Assembly (NCBI RefSeq): GCF_016881065.1
Contig: NZ_WXYN01000020.1
Location: 50,480 to 114,479 of the forward strand
Length of the DNA stretch: 64,000 bases
Reading direction: 5' to 3'
Source of the DNA: Planococcus soli
Lineage (GTDB): Bacteria; Bacillota; Bacilli; Bacillales_A; Planococcaceae
The notes below the pieces were generated by a model, which saw only the letters and a program-made list of their open reading frames with translations, ran no database searches and was not told the origin of the DNA. Below, piece by piece: positions 61,154-64,000 of this stretch. Within the stretch, counting starts at the first letter, position 1. Each line of letters opens with the position of its first letter. The translations under genes were made by a program, and so were the position numbers.

Positions 61154-63319
61154 ATGGAAATGCAACAGATTCATACGTTGATCGCAAAAGAAACTGGCGT
61201 GCGAAACAATCAGGTCGCGCAAGTCATCGCATTGATTGAAGATGGCAACACCGTGCCTTTTATCGCACGTTACAGAAAAGAAGCTACAGGCTCTTTAGAC
61301 GAAGTCCAGATTAAAGCAATCGATGACCGGTATACATACATTCAGAATTTAGAGCAGCGGAAAATAGACGTGATCCGTTCCATCACGGAACAGGAAAAAC
61401 TGACGGATGAACTGGAAAAGGCAATTCATAATGCTACCGTCCTGCAGCGCGTCGAAGATTTATACCGGCCATACAAGCAAAAGCGCCGGACCAAAGCGAC
61501 CATTGCAAAAGAAAAAGGCCTGCAGCCGTTGGCAGACTGGCTGATGGAACCGGGCAACGAAAAGTTGGCTGACAAAGCGCAGGCATTTGTCAATGAAGAA
61601 TTGGGCATCGCGTCAACGGAAGAAGCAATTCAAGGAGCGCAGGATATTTTGGCGGAACTTTTTGCTGATGATCCAGATATCCGTGAAAAAATCCGTTACA
61701 TGACACGGAAAGACGGAACGATCGCTACCGTCGCTAAGAAAAACCATGAAGATGAGAAGCAAGTTTTTCAAATGTATTACGAATACGAAGAAGCCATCCA
61801 GAAAATTGTGCCGCACCGAATTTTGGCTATCAACCGCGGTGAAAAAGAGGATGTACTGAAAGTTTCCATCAATCCGCCGGCCGACCGCATCGTAACATTG
61901 ATGAAAAACAAGTGGATGAAGCAAGCGCGTTCAACAGGCGAATCTGTAGCTGCAGCCATTGAAGACAGCTACAAGCGGCTGATCCAACCGTCAGTTGAGC
62001 GGGAAATCCGTACGGAACTGAGTGAAAAAGGTGAAACTCAAGCCATCCATATTTTCTCGGAAAACCTGCGGAATCTATTGTTGCAGCCGCCGATGAAAAA
62101 CAAAATGGTATTGGGTGTCGACCCGGCTTACCGGACAGGCTGCAAACTGGCAGTCATCGATGAGACCGGCAAACTGCTGGAAGTCGCGGTCATTTATCCG
62201 CATCCGCCTAAATCAGATCAAGCCGGCTCGAAGAAAATCATGGAGCGATTGACCGCCAAATATCCGATTGAAATCATGGCAATTGGCAACGGTACTGCGT
62301 CGCGTGAAACGGAGCAATTTGTTGCAGACTTCCTTTCGGAAACTACTGCGGATATTTCTTACGTTATCGTCAACGAAGCGGGTGCCAGCGTTTATTCAGC
62401 ATCTGATATCGCACGTGCGGAATTTCCGGATTTGAAAGTTGAAGAGCGAAGTGCGGCATCGATTGCGCGCCGCTTGCAGGATCCGCTGTCTGAATTGGTG
62501 AAAATTGATCCGAAAGCGGTCGGTGTTGGACAGTACCAGCATGACGTCTCTCAAAAGAAGTTGGCGGATCAGCTGACCTTTGTTGTAGAGACAGCTGTAA
62601 ACCAGGTCGGCGTCAATGTCAATTCGGCGTCGTCCTCTTTACTGCAATACGTAGCGGGCTTAAGCAAAACCGTAGCAGAAAATGTCATTAAGGTCCGGGA
62701 TGAGAATGGCCGCTTTACTTCACGCGTCCAGCTGAAAAAGATTCCGCGCTTAGGAGCGAAAACTTATGAACAGGCAATCGGATTCCTCAGGATCCCCGAA
62801 GGCAAGAATCCCTTGGACGCAACAGGCATCCATCCCGAGAGCTATGACGTCGCGGAGAAACTATTGAACCTGGTAGGAGAAGATAAGAAATCTGTCGGGA
62901 AAGCAGGCATCTCCGAAAAACTCGAAGCACTCCAATTGTCAGAGCTGAGCGGTAAATGGGACATTGGGGAAATTACCTTGAAAGATATCGTAGACGCCTT
63001 AAAAAAACCGTTTCGCGATCCTCGCGATGAATTTCCGCAGCCGTTGTTGAAAAATGATATTCTGAAAATGGAAGACTTGCTTCCAGGCATGGAAGTGCAA
63101 GGTACTGTCCGCAACGTAGTTGATTTTGGCGCGTTTGTTGATATCGGAGTGAAGCAGGATGGACTGGTTCATATCTCGAAATTGAAAAAGGGCTTTGTGA
63201 AGCACCCGCTGGAAGTGGTAGCGGTCGGAGACATCGTTACGGCGTGGGTGGAGAAAGTGGAAAAAGATAAGGGGCGTATCGCTTTGACGATGCTGCAGCC
63301 GAAAGAGCAGACCCTTTAA
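61154..63319 (+). CDS. tex: Tex family S1 RNA-binding transcription accessory protein
   Basis: 721 aa. N-terminal Tex domain (VPFIARYRKEATGSLDEVQIK), YqgF/RNase H-like domain (VLGVDPAYRTGCKLAVID), helix-hairpin-helix repeats (VGVNVNSASSSLL, FTSRVQLKKIPRLGAKTYEQAIGFLRI) and a C-terminal S1 domain (about 645-715, GTVRNVVDFGAFVDIGVKQDGLVHIS). Cytoplasmic nucleic-acid-binding protein, B. subtilis YdcI. GAAGGGAAG precedes the ATG. Confidence 0.96.
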   Translation: MEMQQIHTLIAKETGVRNNQVAQVIALIEDGNTVPFIARYRKEATGSLDEVQIKAIDDRYTYIQNLEQRKIDVIRSITEQEKLTDELEKAIHNATVLQRVEDLYRPYKQKRRTKATIAKEKGLQPLADWLMEPGNEKLADKAQAFVNEELGIASTEEAIQGAQDILAELFADDPDIREKIRYMTRKDGTIATVAKKNHEDEKQVFQMYYEYEEAIQKIVPHRILAINRGEKEDVLKVSINPPADRIVTLMKNKWMKQARSTGESVAAAIEDSYKRLIQPSVEREIRTELSEKGETQAIHIFSENLRNLLLQPPMKNKMVLGVDPAYRTGCKLAVIDETGKLLEVAVIYPHPPKSDQAGSKKIMERLTAKYPIEIMAIGNGTASRETEQFVADFLSETTADISYVIVNEAGASVYSASDIARAEFPDLKVEERSAASIARRLQDPLSELVKIDPKAVGVGQYQHDVSQKKLADQLTFVVETAVNQVGVNVNSASSSLLQYVAGLSKTVAENVIKVRDENGRFTSRVQLKKIPRLGAKTYEQAIGFLRIPEGKNPLDATGIHPESYDVAEKLLNLVGEDKKSVGKAGISEKLEALQLSELSGKWDIGEITLKDIVDALKKPFRDPRDEFPQPLLKNDILKMEDLLPGMEVQGTVRNVVDFGAFVDIGVKQDGLVHISKLKKGFVKHPLEVVAVGDIVTAWVEKVEKDKGRIALTMLQPKEQTL

Positions 63320-63341
63320 CATTGAACATAGGGGAGTTAAC

Positions 63342-63794
63342 ATGACCAACGAAGAACTGACTGGACTGATCAGGGAGATTTCATGGACGAGCTTTCACAA
63401 AGAGTTCAGGCATGAAGGTGTTTTCAACTCCCGGCTTCGGACCACGGGAGGCAGATACTTGCTGCGTTCCCACAATATCGAAATCAACCCTAGCTCTTAT
63501 GAAAAGTTTGGCTATGCCGAACTTGAAGGCATTATTAAACATGAATTATGCCATTACCATCTTCATATAGAAGGAAGAGGCTACAAGCACCGCGACCAGG
63601 ACTTCAGAGAACTGCTGAAGAAAACCGGATCGCCGCGTTTTTGTTCCATGCTCGAAAACAAAGCAAAACGGCGTTCCGCCAAGTCGTATGTTTATCAATG
63701 TGTAGCATGCAAGACAAATTACACGCGCAAGATCCGGATGAACACAGAGCGTTACAGGTGCGGCCGCTGCTCCGGAAAACTGGCCGCGCGATAA
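63342..63794 (+). CDS. ydcK: SprT-like zinc metalloprotease-type protein
   Basis: 150 aa. HELCHYHLH (zinc HExxH variant) near residue 67 and a C-terminal zinc ribbon CVACKTNYTRKIRMNTERYRCGRCSGKL. Member of the SprT/SprTn-like family; equals B. subtilis YdcK by context after tex. Role unknown. GGGGAG lies before the ATG. Confidence 0.93.
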   Translation: MTNEELTGLIREISWTSFHKEFRHEGVFNSRLRTTGGRYLLRSHNIEINPSSYEKFGYAELEGIIKHELCHYHLHIEGRGYKHRDQDFRELLKKTGSPRFCSMLENKAKRRSAKSYVYQCVACKTNYTRKIRMNTERYRCGRCSGKLAAR

Positions 63795-63802
63795 TATTTT
63801 CC

Positions 63803-63841
63803 AGAGAAAAGAAGATGTCCACCTATGGGCATCTTCTTTTC
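63803..63841 (+). terminator. ydcK terminator
   Basis: AGAAAAGAAGATG / CATCTTCTTTTCT stem around CCACCTATGGG, with a T-rich right arm. Confidence 0.75.
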
Positions 63842-63907
63842 TAATTGCTGTCGGGTTCATTAGTTTCAGAAAAGAACGGCGGATAATAAATATAAATGAA
63901 AAAGGTA

Positions 63908-63936
63908 TTGACGATTGTCTTGCAGCTCTTTATAAT
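63908..63936 (+). promoter_or_regulatory. Strong promoter of the tRNA cluster
   Basis: TTGACG (63908-63913), 17-base spacer, TATAAT (63931-63936), 31 bases before the tRNA. Confidence 0.85.
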
Positions 63937-63966
63937 AGAAAAAGTCGACAAGTACTAAAACATTAT

Positions 63967-64000
63967 TCCGAAGTAGCTCAGTGGTAGAGCACCGCACTGT
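63967..64000 (+). tRNA. tRNA, probably tRNA-Asn (cut by the window end)
   Basis: TCCGAAG acceptor strand, TA, then the D arm GCTCAGTGGTAGAGC and the start of the anticodon arm CCGCA-CTGT. The anticodon begins GT, so Asn, Asp, His or Tyr are possible. The acceptor start and the B. subtilis order (tRNA-Asn first after ydcK) favour Asn. The 3' part lies outside. Confidence 0.8.

Overview
The window looks like a chromosomal segment of a moderate-GC Gram-positive bacterium of the Planococcaceae (Planococcus / Planomicrobium / Sporosarcina-like). I infer this from the gene content and order, not from a database match. The right-hand third follows a layout known from Bacillus subtilis: ddl, murF, cshA, ydbS, ydbT, rhomboid (ydcA), acpS, alr, ndoAI/ndoA (mazEF), rsbR-S-T-U-V-W-sigB-rsbX, tex, sprT-like ydcK, then a tRNA cluster. 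The ydcC lipoprotein gene found in B. subtilis is absent, and rsbX is followed directly by tex. Sigma-A promoters, GGAGG ribosome sites and strong hairpin/T-run terminators are typical of Bacilli.

Layout. 1-5.6 kb: 3' part of a FAD/Rieske oxidoreductase, a YceI protein, murB and a penicillin-acylase-type hydrolase. 5.5-7.7 kb: an AT-rich accessory patch with a frameshifted small membrane gene, a secreted 207-aa protein of unknown function, a 75-aa membrane protein and several long dyads. 7.7-14.3 kb: paired fluoride channels (fluC/crcB), a SulP anion transporter with a universal stress protein, a cadC-cadA metal-efflux operon and a tandem GNAT. 14.4-26.9 kb: mntR-cvfB, ypuA, an MhqO-like dioxygenase with an MhqR-type operator, three acetyltransferases, an MFS pump, a lipid kinase, an AraC regulator, a second YidC and a VanY-type carboxypeptidase. 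26.9-35.5 kb: cardiolipin synthase, a squalene/phytoene-synthase-like protein, a sucrose-phosphate synthase/phosphatase pair, an MBL hydrolase, and a FAD oxidoreductase with a GNAT-aminotransferase fusion. 35.5-45.9 kb: an XRE-TPR regulator facing an MFS pump, another MFS pump, the csoR-copZ-copA copper system, rodA and a decayed SMR transporter. 45.9-64 kb: the conserved cell-wall/stress block described above.

How the genes fit together. The general stress regulator sigma-B and its full partner-switching module are encoded here. Sigma-B-type promoters (GTTTAA-N13-15-GGGWAW) can be read upstream of rsbV and of several genes elsewhere in the window: the sucrose-phosphate operon, the squalene/phytoene-synthase-like gene, a small lmo0937-type membrane protein and a 32-aa peptide, with weaker candidates at other genes. 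This suggests a local set of stress, envelope and osmoprotection genes. Metal and toxic-compound defence is a second theme (CadCA, CsoR-CopZA, MntR, FluC pair, MhqO, MFS pumps). Cell-envelope synthesis is a third (MurB, MurF, Ddl, Alr, RodA, VanY, Cls, YidC2).

The most unusual items are the GNAT-aminotransferase class V fusion in an operon with a DadA-like oxidase, the sigma-B-linked sucrose synthesis pair, and the AT-rich patch with the unknown secreted protein. No CRISPR array, prophage or intact insertion sequence was seen.
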